A DNA stretch of 64,000 nucleotides from Salinibaculum sp. SYNS191 (GCF_037338445.1 NZ_CP147838.1:124001-188000); one strand, 5' to 3'. Shown: positions 26,293-36,110, numbered from the stretch's first letter. The notes: a model not told the origin generated them from the letters alone. A program made the numbers and translations.

Positions 26293-27170
26293 ATCTCGAC
26301 GAATTACAATCGGTGCGCGACCGCGAGCGACAGACCGACAAGCTCCAGCAGTTGCGCGAGACGTTCTACGAGGACACCGGCGAGTTCATCCGGCAGTTGC
26401 GCGAACAGCGCGAGCGCGCCGCCGAGCGCGCGGACGACCCCTTCGACGCCCCCGAAGTGAACCGACTCAGCGACGAGATAGACACCGCGGAGAAGACAGT
26501 CGAGGCAATCTACGAGAAGCGCGTCGGCAAAATCGTCAAGGCGGCGTCGTTCGCCGCCGCTGACCTGCCGGCCGAATCCGACGGCATGACCGCCGAGGAG
26601 ACGGAACTGTTCGAGACGCTCGTCGAGGACATCAAGACGAACCGCCAGCACGTCATGGACGTCCTCGACGGGACCGAGGGCGTTCCACCGGGTACCGCTG
26701 GCTCCGAGCCGTCCGACCCTGCGGCGGAAACGGAACCGCAGTCGGGGGAACCAGCGCCACCCGAAACCCAGAGTCAGCCGCGCGAGGAGCGTCCGGCGGC
26801 CGACCCGGAGCCGCGGTCGGACCCCGCCGGGGGACCGACGGACGCGGGGGCAGACGGCGTCAGCGCCGCCGACGTGATGGGCGGCGAGCCGTCGGAGCCG
26901 GCCGCGGCATCCCCGGCGTCCGGCGGGACCGACGGCGACGACGCGGCCGGTCGAACGCCCCCGGAGCCCGAACTGCGCAAGGACGGGGGGACCGCGGCGG
27001 ATTCGGGGTCGGGCGTCGACCGCGAGACCGTCCGCATCACCAGAGACGTCGGCGACTTCCTCGGCTTCGACGAGCGGGAGTACGACCTCTCGGAGAACGA
27101 CGTCGTGACGCTCCCGTCGACGAACGTGGAGCCGCTGGTCTCGCGGGACGCGGCCGAACGGCTCGACTGA
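26289..27170 (+). CDS. GINS replication complex subunit (Gins51-like)
   Basis: A 293-aa GINS protein. The N-terminal 125 residues form the helical A-domain (MNLDELQSVRDRERQTDKL, IYEKRVGKIVKAASFAAAD, LFETLVEDIKTNRQHVMDVL). A long low-complexity acidic/Pro/Ala linker (about 130-235) leads to a small C-terminal B-domain (VRITRDVGDFLGFDEREYDL, then NDVVTLPSTNVEPLV). GINS joins MCM and Cdc45/RecJ in the replicative helicase. It overlaps priS by ATGA. Confidence 0.92.
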   Translation: MNLDELQSVRDRERQTDKLQQLRETFYEDTGEFIRQLREQRERAAERADDPFDAPEVNRLSDEIDTAEKTVEAIYEKRVGKIVKAASFAAADLPAESDGMTAEETELFETLVEDIKTNRQHVMDVLDGTEGVPPGTAGSEPSDPAAETEPQSGEPAPPETQSQPREERPAADPEPRSDPAGGPTDAGADGVSAADVMGGEPSEPAAASPASGGTDGDDAAGRTPPEPELRKDGGTAADSGSGVDRETVRITRDVGDFLGFDEREYDLSENDVVTLPSTNVEPLVSRDAAERLD

Positions 27171-27180
27171 GGGGGTGATT

Positions 27181-28314
27181 CTACGGTGGCGGGCGCTCGC
27201 CGAGTGTCAACTGCACCGTCTGGCGCCGGCCGTCGCGGATGACCGCCACGTCGATTGTGTCGCCGGGACTGGTCTCCAGCGCCAGGTACGACGACAGCGC
27301 CTGCTGGGTCGGGATGTCCGCGCCGCCCATCCGGTAGACGACGTCGCCGCCGGTCTCGATACGCTGCCCGTCGAGCGTGGTCTGGCCGGTCGACCCCTGG
27401 AGCACGCCGTCGGAGGGGCCGCCGTCGACGACCGATGCGATGTAGACGCCCCACGAAATCGGGAGGTCGTTCGCCTCGGCGATGGGTGGCGTGACGCCGG
27501 TGAGGCGCACGCCCATGTAGCTGTGGTCGTACTCGCCGTCCTGGATGAGCGCGGGGACGACGCGACGGACCATGGCGGCAGAGATGGCGAAGCCGATGTT
27601 GTCGCCGCCGCCGGAGTTGACGACGCCGGCGACCTGGCCGTCGAGGGTTACCAGCGGGCCGCCGCTGTTACCCGGGTTGACCGCCGCGTCCGTCTGGACG
27701 GCGTCGGGAATGGAGAAGTCGTTGCTGGCCGTCCCGGCCGGGAGGGTGCGGTTCTGGCCGCTGATGATGCCGGCCGACACCGACCCCGAGAGGCCGAACG
27801 GGTTACCGAGTGCGATGACCTGGGTGCCCGTCGGGGGTTCCCACTGGACGAGCGGGAGCGCGCCGGCGCTCTCCGGGCGGTCCTCGACGCGGAGGACCGC
27901 GAGGTCGCTGTAGACGTCGGTCGCGACGACCTCCGCATCCTGCCACCCAGTGCCATCGAACCAGACCGAGACCTCCGCGGCACCGGAGACGACGTGCTCG
28001 TTCGTGACGAGGTGGCTGTCGTCGTAGACCCACGCCGTGCCGCTGGCGGTGCTCCCAAGTTCCTGACGCACGCGAACCGCGGCGACGGAGGGCGAGACTC
28101 GATTGTAGACTCTGGTGTACGTCGACCCGTCGGCAGTCGAGTCCCCGTTGGCCGCGTAGGAGTCGAAGGTCCCGTCGATGGTGGCGATGGGGTCGCGACT
28201 CGTCTCCGGGGCCTCGTTTTCGGGCGCGCCGAAGGAGCACCCGGCGACGCCTCCGGCGACACCGGTCGCGAGCGCACCGAGCACTCGCCTGCGCGACCAC
28301 GTCTCCTGATTCAT
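27181..28314 (-). CDS. HtrA/DegP-like serine protease, Tat lipoprotein
   Basis: A 377-aa S1C protease. The N-terminus carries a twin-arginine signal and lipobox (SRRRVLGALATGVAGGVAGC, Cys26), so it is probably membrane-anchored outside the cell. The catalytic triad is H107 (VTNEHVV), D137 (VYSDLAVLRV) and S217 (NPGNSGGPLV). A C-terminal PDZ domain starts near residue 275 (MGVRLTGVTPPIAE, GVYIASVVDGGPSDG). It is a surface protein quality-control enzyme. Confidence 0.94.
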   Translation of the reverse strand: MNQETWSRRRVLGALATGVAGGVAGCSFGAPENEAPETSRDPIATIDGTFDSYAANGDSTADGSTYTRVYNRVSPSVAAVRVRQELGSTASGTAWVYDDSHLVTNEHVVSGAAEVSVWFDGTGWQDAEVVATDVYSDLAVLRVEDRPESAGALPLVQWEPPTGTQVIALGNPFGLSGSVSAGIISGQNRTLPAGTASNDFSIPDAVQTDAAVNPGNSGGPLVTLDGQVAGVVNSGGGDNIGFAISAAMVRRVVPALIQDGEYDHSYMGVRLTGVTPPIAEANDLPISWGVYIASVVDGGPSDGVLQGSTGQTTLDGQRIETGGDVVYRMGGADIPTQQALSSYLALETSPGDTIDVAVIRDGRRQTVQLTLGERPPP

Positions 28315-28387
28315 GTCCGCACACTGGGGCGCGAGGGGGTTAAATTGCAGGGCAAAGTACTACCCGGGCCCCGCCGTACGCCGTCGC

Positions 28388-28648
28388 ATGGCTGCCGACT
28401 CACAGTCGAACACGACCGAAGTGCCGCCGCCGGACTTCATCGTGCCCGGCGTGCGCTGTGCGCTGGAGATGTTGCTCGCCGGGGCGCTCGTGCTCATCGT
28501 CGGGTTGCCGGCCTCGAACGTGTTCTACCTCGGGGCCGTCGTCGTCGTGGCCGTCGTGGTCATGACGGTGGTGCTGTTCTGGTCGCTGAACCAGCAGATG
28601 GAAGCCTGGATAGCCCGCGCCCGGCGGACGGGCAGAGGCGGCCAGTGA
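28388..28648 (+). CDS. Small two-helix membrane protein, 86 aa
   Basis: Begins [20 protein letters not shown], then two adjacent membrane helices (about residues 28-45 and 49-68) and a basic tail ([13 protein letters not shown]). The function is unknown. Two bases separate its stop from the next small gene, so the pair is probably an operon. Confidence 0.65.
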   Translation: MAADSQSNTTEVPPPDFIVPGVRCALEMLLAGALVLIVGLPASNVFYLGAVVVVAVVVMTVVLFWSLNQQMEAWIARARRTGRGGQ

Positions 28649-28650
28649 CG

Positions 28651-28839
28651 ATGCGAGGGCAGACGCTCGCGGTCCTCGCGCTCGTCGCGGTCCTGGCCGT
28701 CGTCGCCGGCGGCCCGGTGGCGACTGTGGCCGACCACACCTCGCCGGTCGCGACGCAACGCTCCGGGGGCGGGTTCACGCTGCTGGCCGGACTCATCGCG
28801 GTCGTCGTCGGTGCGCGGTACCGGGCGCTAGCTGGCTGA
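28651..28839 (+). CDS. 62-aa exported or membrane protein (hypothetical)
   Basis: An N-terminal hydrophobic signal ([20 protein letters not shown]) is followed by a short polar segment and a C-terminal helix ([18 protein letters not shown]). It directly follows the 86-aa membrane protein. The function is unknown. Confidence 0.6.
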   Translation: MRGQTLAVLALVAVLAVVAGGPVATVADHTSPVATQRSGGGFTLLAGLIAVVVGARYRALAG

Positions 28840-28910
28840 TTGCGGAGAAGGGACGCGATTTCGCGGGTTCGGGTAGCATTAAGTGTCCGACAGCGGTACA
28901 GTCACACGCA

Positions 28911-29630
28911 ATGCAACTCACCTGGCACGGCCACGCGACGTGGCACGTCGAAGTCGGGAGCACGAGCATTCTGATCGACCCGTTCTTCGACAATCCGAAG
29001 ACGGAGATGGAGCCCGCGGACCTCGACCCGGACTACGTACTCGTCACGCACGGCCACGACGACCACGTGGCGGACGTAGGCGCGTACCCGGACGCGACAC
29101 TCGCCGGGACGCCGGAGGTGACGGGACACCTCGCGGAACGGCACGGCTTCGCGGAGGACGACGTGGTCGGGTTCAACCTCGGAGGGACAGTCGAACTGGG
29201 GGACGCCTTCGTCACGATGCACCGTGCGGACCACACCAACGGCATGGGCCAGGGCTTCGTCACGCCCAGCGGCGGACTCCCTGCGGGCTACGTCATCGCC
29301 GACACCAAGCCGACGCAGATATCCGACGAGGACTCGACGACCTTCTACCACGCCGGCGACACCGCGTTGATGACGGAGATGCGGGAGGTCATCGGCCCCT
29401 ACCTCGAACCCGACGCCGCCGCCCTGCCGGCCGGTGACCACTTCACGATGGGGCCGATGCAGGCCGCCATCGCCGCGGACTGGCTCGACGTCGACTACGC
29501 CTTCCCGATGCACTACGACACCTTCCCGCCAATCGAAATCGAAACCGACGACTTCGTGAACGAGGTCGAGGGCACCGGTGCCGCCGCCGAACCCGTCGTC
29601 CTGGACGGCGACGAGACGTTCGAACTGTAG
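28911..29630 (+). CDS. MBL-fold metal-dependent hydrolase (UPF0173 family)
   Basis: A 239-aa metallo-beta-lactamase-fold hydrolase. Metal-binding motifs are [11 protein letters not shown] (HxHxDH), the HAGDTALM segment, and late His in [11 protein letters not shown]. Start [14 protein letters not shown] is typical of the UPF0173 group of L-ascorbate-6-phosphate lactonase-like proteins. A CATTAAGT box about 30 nt upstream suggests a leaderless message. Substrate unknown. Confidence 0.9.
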   Translation: MQLTWHGHATWHVEVGSTSILIDPFFDNPKTEMEPADLDPDYVLVTHGHDDHVADVGAYPDATLAGTPEVTGHLAERHGFAEDDVVGFNLGGTVELGDAFVTMHRADHTNGMGQGFVTPSGGLPAGYVIADTKPTQISDEDSTTFYHAGDTALMTEMREVIGPYLEPDAAALPAGDHFTMGPMQAAIAADWLDVDYAFPMHYDTFPPIEIETDDFVNEVEGTGAAAEPVVLDGDETFEL

Positions 29631-29751
29631 CGGCCCCATCGCGACACGCCCTCGCAGGTGACGTCGGCGACAGTTCTGGTACTGTGGACCGGTGAGGGCA
29701 AGTCCCGCCCGCAGGCGTACTGTTTTCCCGCTGGCGCGTGTCGGGTGGCCC

Positions 29752-30147
29752 ATGGCAGACATCGAAGTCACCAGCACCTGCGAGGAGGGGTACACAGTAC
29801 GGAGCGTGACCGGCGAGTGGGAACTGGTCGTCGACGCGCTCGGCGAGGACGGCCCGACGGCGAATCAGGTCCTCGCCGCCGACTACGCATCTTGTTTCGT
29901 CCCGGCCTTCCGCGTCGGCGCGAACAAGGAGGGGTTCGACGACATCGGCCACGTCGAGGTCGACGTCACCGCAGACCTCGACGAGGACGACGACCTCACC
30001 GGCATCGCGTTCGACATCCACGTCGAAGGGTCGCTCGGGGACAGCGTCGACGACGTCGTCGCCCGCGCGGAGGACATCTGTCACGTCCACTCCGCGCTCC
30101 GGGAGGGCCTGCACGCCGACATCAGCGTCACCGACGAGGCCTTCTAA
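29752..30147 (+). CDS. OsmC family protein (peroxide reductase-like)
   Basis: A 131-aa OsmC/Ohr-fold protein. The two redox cysteines of the family are present: C48 (ADYASCFVPAF) and C110 (AEDICHVHSALRE). These proteins reduce organic hydroperoxides. The ATG at 29752 was chosen over 29692, which would add a basic leader not found in the family. Confidence 0.88.
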   Translation: MADIEVTSTCEEGYTVRSVTGEWELVVDALGEDGPTANQVLAADYASCFVPAFRVGANKEGFDDIGHVEVDVTADLDEDDDLTGIAFDIHVEGSLGDSVDDVVARAEDICHVHSALREGLHADISVTDEAF

Positions 30148-30204
30148 CCGCCGACCGCGCCCCGTCGGGAAACGCTCATACGGGGCGCTGCGCAACGGGG
30201 ACGT

Positions 30205-30663
30205 ATGACCGACAACTGGACCGACCGCCTCGCGGGCGCTCGCATGCAGGTCGACCAGCAGTTCCAGTCGACGCTGGAGGGCTCCGAGTTCACCAACCAG
30301 GAGTGGGGCCTCATCATGACCGCCGTCGAGTTCGAGGTGAAAGACGCCGACGACCCCGACGGCGCGCATCTCGTCGCCGACCGTGAGAAGATACGGCAGA
30401 TAATCCCGGAACTGGACAACATCCAGCGGGAGATGGGCGGGGCCGCCCGGCCGGTGGAGAGCGCGCCGGACGGGAGCGGCCTGTTCGGCCGCCTGCGGCA
30501 GTACCTCGGTTTTCTCTCGGACGACAGCTCCGACACGCCCGACCAGGAGCGCCTGGCGGCGGCGAAGGTGCTCGTCGACGAGTACACCGAACAGCTGGAG
30601 GCGTACCTGCGCGAGCAGGGGCGGTGGGAAGAGATTCGCCAGGCGGCGGCCGAACAGCCCTAG
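30205..30663 (+). CDS. DUF5799-like haloarchaeal protein
   Basis: A 152-aa, acidic, helical protein: MTDNWTDRLAGARMQVDQQF, then SEFTNQEWGLIMTAVEFEV and a C-terminal helix VLVDEYTEQLEAYLREQGRW. I recall it as DUF5799, restricted to haloarchaea; function unknown. Its stop overlaps the stop of the convergent antitoxin-like gene. Confidence 0.75.
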   Translation: MTDNWTDRLAGARMQVDQQFQSTLEGSEFTNQEWGLIMTAVEFEVKDADDPDGAHLVADREKIRQIIPELDNIQREMGGAARPVESAPDGSGLFGRLRQYLGFLSDDSSDTPDQERLAAAKVLVDEYTEQLEAYLREQGRWEEIRQAAAEQP

Positions 30664-30809
30664 TACTCGTCGCCGCTGTGGAACAGCGTCAGCTCCTCGG
30701 CCTGGTAGATGTTGATGAGTTCCGTGACTATCTCGTCGTAGGACTCGTCCTCGACGCGGAGGTCGTCGAGTCGCTCGACCGTCCCCTCGTCAAGCTCGAT
30801 GGTGGGCAT
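30660..30809 (-). CDS. 49-aa VapB/DUF7557-like antitoxin-type protein
   Basis: Begins MPTIELDEGTVERLDDLRVE and ends LTLFHSGDEY. The N-terminal beta strand followed by two helices, with ESYDEIVTELINIYQ, matches small haloarchaeal antitoxin-like proteins related to VapB (ribbon-helix-helix). No toxin gene is next to it: upstream is leuB and downstream the convergent DUF5799 gene. A TTAAG box 28 nt upstream supports expression on its own. Confidence 0.7.
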   Translation of the reverse strand: MPTIELDEGTVERLDDLRVEDESYDEIVTELINIYQAEELTLFHSGDEY

Positions 30810-30834
30810 ACTGGAATTGTCGCATGGGAGCGAC

Positions 30835-30839
30835 TTAAG
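30835..30839 (-). promoter_or_regulatory. TATA-like box for the 49-aa antitoxin-type gene
   Basis: CTTAAG centred 28 nt upstream of the ATG at 30809, in the gap between this gene and leuB. Confidence 0.45.
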
Positions 30840-30867
30840 GGCAGGGGGCCGGCACCACTGCGTCGCC

Positions 30868-31848
30868 TCAGAGCCGGTCGACGATGGCGTCGGTCACGTC
30901 TTCCGTCGGCGCATCGCCGCCGAGGTCCGGGGTGTGGGGCCCCTCGTCGAGGACGTCCTCGACCGCCGTTCGCACGCGGTCGCCCGCCTCGACGTAGCCG
31001 AGGTGGTCCAGCAGCATCGCGGCGGAGAGAATCATCGCGCTGGGGTTGGCGACGCCCTGGCCGGCGATGTCCGGCGCGGAGCCGTGGACCGGTTCGAACA
31101 GCGCGTTCTCGTGGCCGACGTTGGCGCTGGGCAGCAGTCCGAGGCCCCCGACGAGGCCGGCGGCGAGGTCGCTAAGCATGTCGCCGGCGAGGTTCGGGCA
31201 GATGACGACGCCGTACTCCTCGGGGCGCTGGATGAGGTGCATCGCCAGCGCGTCCATCAGCGCGGTGTCGTAGTCGGCCCCGCGCTCGTCGCCGACCGAC
31301 TCCGCGACGTCCAGAAACAGGCCGTCGGTCGTCCGCATGACGTTGGCCTTGTGGGCGATGGTCACGTCGTCGTAGCCGTTCTGTTTCGCGTAGCGAAAGC
31401 CGTACTCAGCTATCTCGCGGGAGGCGTCCTCGGTGATGACCCGCGTGCACGTCGTGACGCCCTCGGTAATCTCCGACTCGATGCCGGCGTAGACGCCCTC
31501 GGTGTTCTCCCGGATGAAGACGAGGTCCGTGTCGGGCTGGACGGCGTCGAGACCGGGGTAGGCGCGGGCCGGGCGGACGTTGGCGAAGGAGCCGACGGCC
31601 GAGCGAAGCGGGAGGATGACGTCGGCGGCCGTCTCGCCGGCGGCGCCGAACAGCGTCGCGTCGGCCTCCTCGGCGAGTTCGCGCGTCTCCGCGGGCAGGG
31701 CCTCGCCACGCTCGGCCAGGGTCTCGTCGCCGGCCTCGCCGTGGACGAACTCGAAGTCTACCGGCAGCGCCTCCAGGACCTCCAGTGCCGCTGGCGTGAC
31801 TTCCTGCCCGATGCCGTCGCCGGGGATGACCGCAATCTCGTGAGTCAT
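30868..31848 (-). CDS. leuB: 3-Isopropylmalate dehydrogenase LeuB
   Basis: A 326-aa NAD-dependent beta-decarboxylating dehydrogenase for the third step of leucine synthesis. Signatures are [35 protein letters not shown] (substrate-binding Arg), [17 protein letters not shown] (catalytic Lys), [20 protein letters not shown] (metal Asp) and [14 protein letters not shown]. It stands about 1.9 kb from leuD, separated by three unrelated genes, so it is not in the main ilv-leu transcript. Homoisocitrate or isocitrate activity is unlikely given the context. Confidence 0.94.
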   Translation of the reverse strand: MTHEIAVIPGDGIGQEVTPAALEVLEALPVDFEFVHGEAGDETLAERGEALPAETRELAEEADATLFGAAGETAADVILPLRSAVGSFANVRPARAYPGLDAVQPDTDLVFIRENTEGVYAGIESEITEGVTTCTRVITEDASREIAEYGFRYAKQNGYDDVTIAHKANVMRTTDGLFLDVAESVGDERGADYDTALMDALAMHLIQRPEEYGVVICPNLAGDMLSDLAAGLVGGLGLLPSANVGHENALFEPVHGSAPDIAGQGVANPSAMILSAAMLLDHLGYVEAGDRVRTAVEDVLDEGPHTPDLGGDAPTEDVTDAIVDRL

Positions 31849-31949
31849 GGCTGCACGTCCGACGGGCCGGGAAATGGGGGTTTCGGTCCCGCCCGCTCCG
31901 CCGGCGTCGTACCGACAAGCATTAGCACCCGACCTTCGATTCTCCCCGT

Positions 31950-32354
31950 ATGGAAGACATCTTCGTCGCTCGGCTGATGTCGTCGGGCGTGGTCAGCGTC
32001 ACACCGGACACGCTGGTCGAGGACGCCGCGGAGAGGCTGCTGGACAAGCAAATCGGCTCGCTCGTCGTCGTCGACGAGGACAACCACCTCGAAGGCATCC
32101 TGACGAGCACGGACTTCGTGCGCATCGTCGCCAAGAGCAAGCCGAAGGCCGAGACCACCGTCGAGCGGTACATGACCGACCGCGTGGTCACCGTCGAGGC
32201 CCAGGACTCCATCCGCGACGCCGCGGACAAGATGATCACCTACAACATCCACCACCTGCCGGTCGTCGACGAGACGGAGGGCGTCATCGGGATGCTCTCG
32301 ACGACGGACCTCACCGCCTACCTCTCCTACGTCGAGCAGCCCTCGCCGGCGTAA
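31950..32354 (+). CDS. CBS-domain pair protein, 134 aa
   Basis: Two tandem CBS domains: [20 protein letters not shown] ... [12 protein letters not shown], then [20 protein letters not shown] ... [12 protein letters not shown]. Such stand-alone pairs bind adenine nucleotides and regulate partners; the partner is unknown. A CATTAG box about 28 nt upstream indicates a leaderless transcript. Confidence 0.92.
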   Translation: MEDIFVARLMSSGVVSVTPDTLVEDAAERLLDKQIGSLVVVDEDNHLEGILTSTDFVRIVAKSKPKAETTVERYMTDRVVTVEAQDSIRDAADKMITYNIHHLPVVDETEGVIGMLSTTDLTAYLSYVEQPSPA

Positions 32355-32356
32355 CC

Positions 32357-33364
32357 TCAGATTCCCTGCACCGTCTCGATGAGTCCGATGCTCTCCAGCG
32401 TCATCCACGCCAGGAAAATCCCGTAGAGGACGAGCAGGCTAATCGCCTCGACGTTCGTGAGTTCGAGGTGGGTCCGGGTGAAGATGATGAACACGAGCGT
32501 CGCCAGCGCGAGAAAAGCCATCAGCGGGATGGCTGTCAGGAAGTTGATCTCGGCCGACCCCGCGAGGATGACGCCGACCGGAATCGCCACCAGCAGGTTG
32601 AACGTGTTGCTCCCGAGGACGTTCGTTAGGCTGGTGACGTCCTCGTTTTTCTTCGCCGCGCTGACGCTGACGAACGCGTCGGGCAGACTCGTCCCCGCAG
32701 CGATGACCGTCAGCCCCCAGAGGACGCTGGGCGTGTCGAAGGCCTCCCCGAAGCCGAGCGCCGCCTGGACGATGCCCTCGACGCCGATGGTGATGAGCAC
32801 GAGCGAGACGAGCACGAGCCCCCACTCCCGGCGGGGCGAGACGTCCCGCACCAGCGGCGCGGTGTACTCGCGCGTGTCCTGGTACTGGAGGAAGACGTAG
32901 ACGGCGTAGGTCAGAAGCGGCAGGATGGCGAGCGCGGGCGTCAGAAGCGCCGCCTCGTTCGTCCCGCCGGGGACGTACGTGGCTCCCAGCGCGAACGTGA
33001 TAAAGAGGACCAGCACGCTGATGATGTAGAACTGGGCGTCCTTGTGGACGATGTCCCGCGTCGCCTCCAGGGACTCGCTGTAAAGCGCCGAGACGGCGGG
33101 GATGACGAGCAGGTTGAAGATGGCACTGCCGACGATGGCACCGACGCCCAGCGCGAACTCGCCGTGGACGAGCGTGCTGATGACGACGGAGCTGAGTTCC
33201 GGGAACGAGGAGCCGATGGCGATGACGACCGCGCCGTGGACCGCGACGGGCAGGCCGTAGTGTCGCGAGAGCCGCGCAGCGGCGTTTTCCAGCAGGTCGC
33301 TTCCCTTCCAGATGACGGCCGTGGCGCCGACCGCGAGCAGTGCCAGGACTGGCAGCGAGGCCAT
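32357..33364 (-). CDS. Sodium/calcium exchanger (CaCA family) membrane protein
   Basis: A 335-aa antiporter with about ten helices in two inverted halves. The two ion-binding alpha repeats are visible: AIGSSFPELSSVV with GSAIFNLLVIPA, and AAGTSLPDAFVSVSAAKKNE with GSNTFNLLVAIP. It exchanges Na+ or H+ for Ca2+ across the cell membrane. The ATG at 33364 is preferred to the GTG-type start nine codons earlier. Confidence 0.93.
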   Translation of the reverse strand: MASLPVLALLAVGATAVIWKGSDLLENAAARLSRHYGLPVAVHGAVVIAIGSSFPELSSVVISTLVHGEFALGVGAIVGSAIFNLLVIPAVSALYSESLEATRDIVHKDAQFYIISVLVLFITFALGATYVPGGTNEAALLTPALAILPLLTYAVYVFLQYQDTREYTAPLVRDVSPRREWGLVLVSLVLITIGVEGIVQAALGFGEAFDTPSVLWGLTVIAAGTSLPDAFVSVSAAKKNEDVTSLTNVLGSNTFNLLVAIPVGVILAGSAEINFLTAIPLMAFLALATLVFIIFTRTHLELTNVEAISLLVLYGIFLAWMTLESIGLIETVQGI

Positions 33365-33486
33365 TCGTGCAGATACTCCGCGCCGACGCACAATAGCGTA
33401 CTGGAGTTCGGTCGGGCCCGCGACTGCACCCTGCCGCGGTCGTCACACGTAGCTTTACCACACCCTGGTCCTTACGGGGGGACGAG

Positions 33487-33687
33487 ATGGTCTTCAAGAA
33501 AATCACGCTCATCGGAACGAGCGGTAAGAACTTCGAGGAAGCAGTCGACGACGCCATCCAGCGGGCCGAGATGACCATCGACAACGTCCAGTGGGTGGAA
33601 GTCGTCGAGCAGAGCGTCCAGGTCGGCGGCCTCAACGCCCGCGAGTACCAGGTCGAGGCCGAAGTCGCGTTCGAACTGGAGGAGTAG
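33487..33687 (+). CDS. Dodecin (flavin-binding)
   Basis: A 66-aa dodecin: MVFKKITLIGTSGKNFEEAV, then VQWVEVVEQSVQV including the conserved Trp that stacks on the isoalloxazine ring. Dodecins form hollow dodecamers storing riboflavin or lumichrome. A CTTTACC box about 30 nt upstream fits a leaderless message. Confidence 0.95.
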   Translation: MVFKKITLIGTSGKNFEEAVDDAIQRAEMTIDNVQWVEVVEQSVQVGGLNAREYQVEAEVAFELEE

Positions 33688-33725
33688 CGTCGACCGGAAC
33701 GGCGGAGAATCGTTCCGCAGGCCGT

Positions 33726-34475
33726 TCAGGCTTCTTCGACGTACGGCAGGTCTGCGGCCGTCTTCGCTATCTCGTTCGCGTTCGACTTCATGAGCGCGGT
33801 GGTGTCCCAGATGCCGTCGACGAGCGCCTTCCGCTGGCCCTCGTTGACGGTGACCGAGACTTCCTGCCCGTCGTAGGTGACGGTCTCCGCCTCGACGTCG
33901 ACCGAAATTTCGCCGTCGGGGTTGTCGTCGACCCACTGCTGGAGCGCGTTGATGGTCTCGTGATCCGCCGTGACCGTCGGGATGCCCAGCGCCAGACAGT
34001 TGCCCGCGAAAATCTCCGCGAAGCTCTCGCCGATGATGGCGTCGATGCCCCAGCGCATGAGGGCCTGCGGGGCGTGCTCGCGGGAGGAACCACAGCCGAA
34101 GTTGCTGTTGACCATCATAACCGAAGCGTCCTGGAACCGCTCCTCGTTCATCGGATGGTCTTTCTGGTTGTCCTCGTCGTCGAACCGGAGGTCGAAGAAC
34201 GCGAACTCGCCCAGCCCGTCGAAGGTGACGACCTTCATAAACCGGGCCGGGATTATCTGGTCGGTGTCGATGTCGTTCCCGCGAATCGGGATGCCCGTCC
34301 CGGAGACGTGCGTGACCTCGGGGATGTCCTCGGTACCACCGTCGGTTCGCGGCTCGCTCGCTCGCGGTTCACTACGTTCACCGCTCGCGCTATCCGAGAC
34401 CTCCCGCTGGTCGGTCTCGTGCCGCTCACCGCTCACGCGTTCCGAGGACTCACTTCGTTCGTCCTCGCGCGTCAT
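33726..34475 (-). CDS. leuD: 3-Isopropylmalate dehydratase small subunit LeuD, with N-terminal insert
   Basis: A 249-aa small subunit that, with LeuC, isomerises 2- to 3-isopropylmalate. The core begins near residue 49 ([20 protein letters not shown]) and contains [12 protein letters not shown] and [16 protein letters not shown]. In front lies a charged Ser/Arg/Glu-rich stretch (about residues 3-48, including [13 protein letters not shown]) absent from typical LeuD. No other start lies between it and the core. The ATG overlaps the leuC stop by four bases (ATGA). It is the last gene of the ilv-leu operon. Confidence 0.94.
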   Translation of the reverse strand: MTREDERSESSERVSGERHETDQREVSDSASGERSEPRASEPRTDGGTEDIPEVTHVSGTGIPIRGNDIDTDQIIPARFMKVVTFDGLGEFAFFDLRFDDEDNQKDHPMNEERFQDASVMMVNSNFGCGSSREHAPQALMRWGIDAIIGESFAEIFAGNCLALGIPTVTADHETINALQQWVDDNPDGEISVDVEAETVTYDGQEVSVTVNEGQRKALVDGIWDTTALMKSNANEIAKTAADLPYVEEA

Positions 34476-35893
34476 ACACTGACCACCTCCTCCAGTTCGC
34501 GCACATCTGTCACTTTCCCTTCGACGGCCGCGGCAGCGACCATCTGGGGATTCATCAGGACGGTGCGGCCGTCCTTGCTCCCCTGCCGGCCGATGAAGTT
34601 CCGGTTCGACGAGGAGGCACAGGCTTCGTCGCCCTCCAGCTGGTCCTCGTTCATGCCCAGACACATCGAACAGCCGGCGTTGCGCCACTCGAAGCCGGCG
34701 GCCTCGAAGACGTCCTTCAGGCCCTCCTCCTCGGCGGCTTTCTGGACGCGCTGGCTTCCGGGGACGACCAGCGCGCGCACGTCGTCGTGGACCTGGCGGC
34801 CCTCGACGATGTTGGCGCCGCGGCGCAGGTCTGGCAGGCGCGCGTTCGTACACGAACCGAGGAAGGCCACGTCTATCTCGTAGCCTTCCATCGTGTCGCC
34901 GGGTTCGACGCGCATGTGCTCCTGGGCGCGCCGGGCCGTGTCCTGCTTGTCTTCGGGCAGTTCTTCGGGGGCCGGAATCGGGTCGGTGATGCCGACGCCC
35001 TGGCCGGGCGTGGTGCCCCAGGTAACGACCGGCTCCAGCGAGGAGCCGTCGATGGTGACCACGTCGTCGTACTCGGCGTCCGCGTCGCTGCGGATGGACT
35101 CCCAGTAGGGCTTGAGCCGGTCGAACTCCTCCGGGTTGTCCTGGAAGTAGTCCGTCTCCTCCAGCCAGTCGTAGGTGGTCTCGTCGGGGTTGACGTAGCC
35201 CGCGCGCGCGCCGCCCTCGATGGACATGTTGCAGATGCTCATCCGCCCTTCCATGCCCAGGTCCTCGACGGCCTCGCCGGCGTACTCGTAGACGTAGCCG
35301 ACGCCGCCCTCGGTGCCCAGGCGGCGGATGATTTCGAGGATGATGTCCTTGGCCTCGACGCCCTCCTGCAGTTCGCCGTCGACCTGAATCTTCCGGACCT
35401 TCTGCTTGTCCATCGCGATGGTCTGGGTCGCCAGCACGTCGCGAATCTGCGAGGTGCCGATACCGAACGCGAGCGCGCCGAAAGCACCGTGGGTCGAGGT
35501 GTGACTGTCGCCGCAGACGATGGTCTTGCCGGGCTGGGTCAGCCCCTGCTCCGGGCCGACCACGTGGACGATGCCCTGGTCACCCGTGGTCGGGTCAAGG
35601 AAGTTGATGCCCGCGTCGCGGACGTTCTCCTCCAGTTCGGCCATCATCTCCTCGGCCGCGTCGTCGCTGTAGGGCCGGGACTGGTCGGCCGTCGGGACGA
35701 TGTGGTCGACCGTCGCCAGCGTCAGGTCCGGGCGCGCGACCTCGATGTCGCGCTCGCGGAGCATCCCGAACGCCTGCGGGCTGGTGACCTCGTGGATGAG
35801 GTGCAGGCCGACGAACAGCTGGTCCTGCCCGTTGGGCAGGGTCGTCACCTTGTGCCGGTCCCAGACCTTGTCGTACAGTGTTCCCTGACTCAT
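34472..35893 (-). CDS. leuC: 3-Isopropylmalate dehydratase large subunit LeuC
   Basis: A 473-aa aconitase-family [4Fe-4S] enzyme. Cluster cysteines are in [15 protein letters not shown] and [11 protein letters not shown]; other motifs are [20 protein letters not shown] and [11 protein letters not shown]. It partners LeuD, whose start overlaps its stop. Its own ATG overlaps the stop of the 71-aa ORF by four bases, so translation of the three is probably coupled. Confidence 0.97.
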   Translation of the reverse strand: MSQGTLYDKVWDRHKVTTLPNGQDQLFVGLHLIHEVTSPQAFGMLRERDIEVARPDLTLATVDHIVPTADQSRPYSDDAAEEMMAELEENVRDAGINFLDPTTGDQGIVHVVGPEQGLTQPGKTIVCGDSHTSTHGAFGALAFGIGTSQIRDVLATQTIAMDKQKVRKIQVDGELQEGVEAKDIILEIIRRLGTEGGVGYVYEYAGEAVEDLGMEGRMSICNMSIEGGARAGYVNPDETTYDWLEETDYFQDNPEEFDRLKPYWESIRSDADAEYDDVVTIDGSSLEPVVTWGTTPGQGVGITDPIPAPEELPEDKQDTARRAQEHMRVEPGDTMEGYEIDVAFLGSCTNARLPDLRRGANIVEGRQVHDDVRALVVPGSQRVQKAAEEEGLKDVFEAAGFEWRNAGCSMCLGMNEDQLEGDEACASSSNRNFIGRQGSKDGRTVLMNPQMVAAAAVEGKVTDVRELEEVVSV

Positions 35894-36105
35894 ACTGTGT
35901 CCGTCCGTCCCTCTGTGCCCCGCTCGAAGGAGCGATTTGCCCCCTCGGACGGAGGGTCGTGTGTCACGTCCTCCATCGTCTCGATTGCCTCCTCGGCCGC
36001 GTCGGGCCGCCCGCCGTCGGCCGCCACCGCGGGGCCGCGACGGAACGAGGCGTTGAACGGTTCGTCCGTGTGTGGATGCGTGTGGTCCACGTCTTCCATT
36101 GTCAT
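35890..36105 (-). CDS. 71-aa ORF between ilvC and leuC, with internal duplication
   Basis: The product begins [16 protein letters not shown] and has two related halves: residues 2-24 (TMEDVDH ... NASFRRG) and 43-63 (TMEDVTH ... NRSFERG). It starts five bases after the ilvC stop and ends in an ATGA overlap with leuC, as expected for a translated operon member. The protein is polar and probably disordered, with no signal or membrane segment. I cannot assign a function; an accessory or regulatory role in the pathway is only inferred from its position. Confidence 0.72.
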   Translation of the reverse strand: MTMEDVDHTHPHTDEPFNASFRRGPAVAADGGRPDAAEEAIETMEDVTHDPPSEGANRSFERGTEGRTDTV

Positions 36106-36110
36106 GTCTA

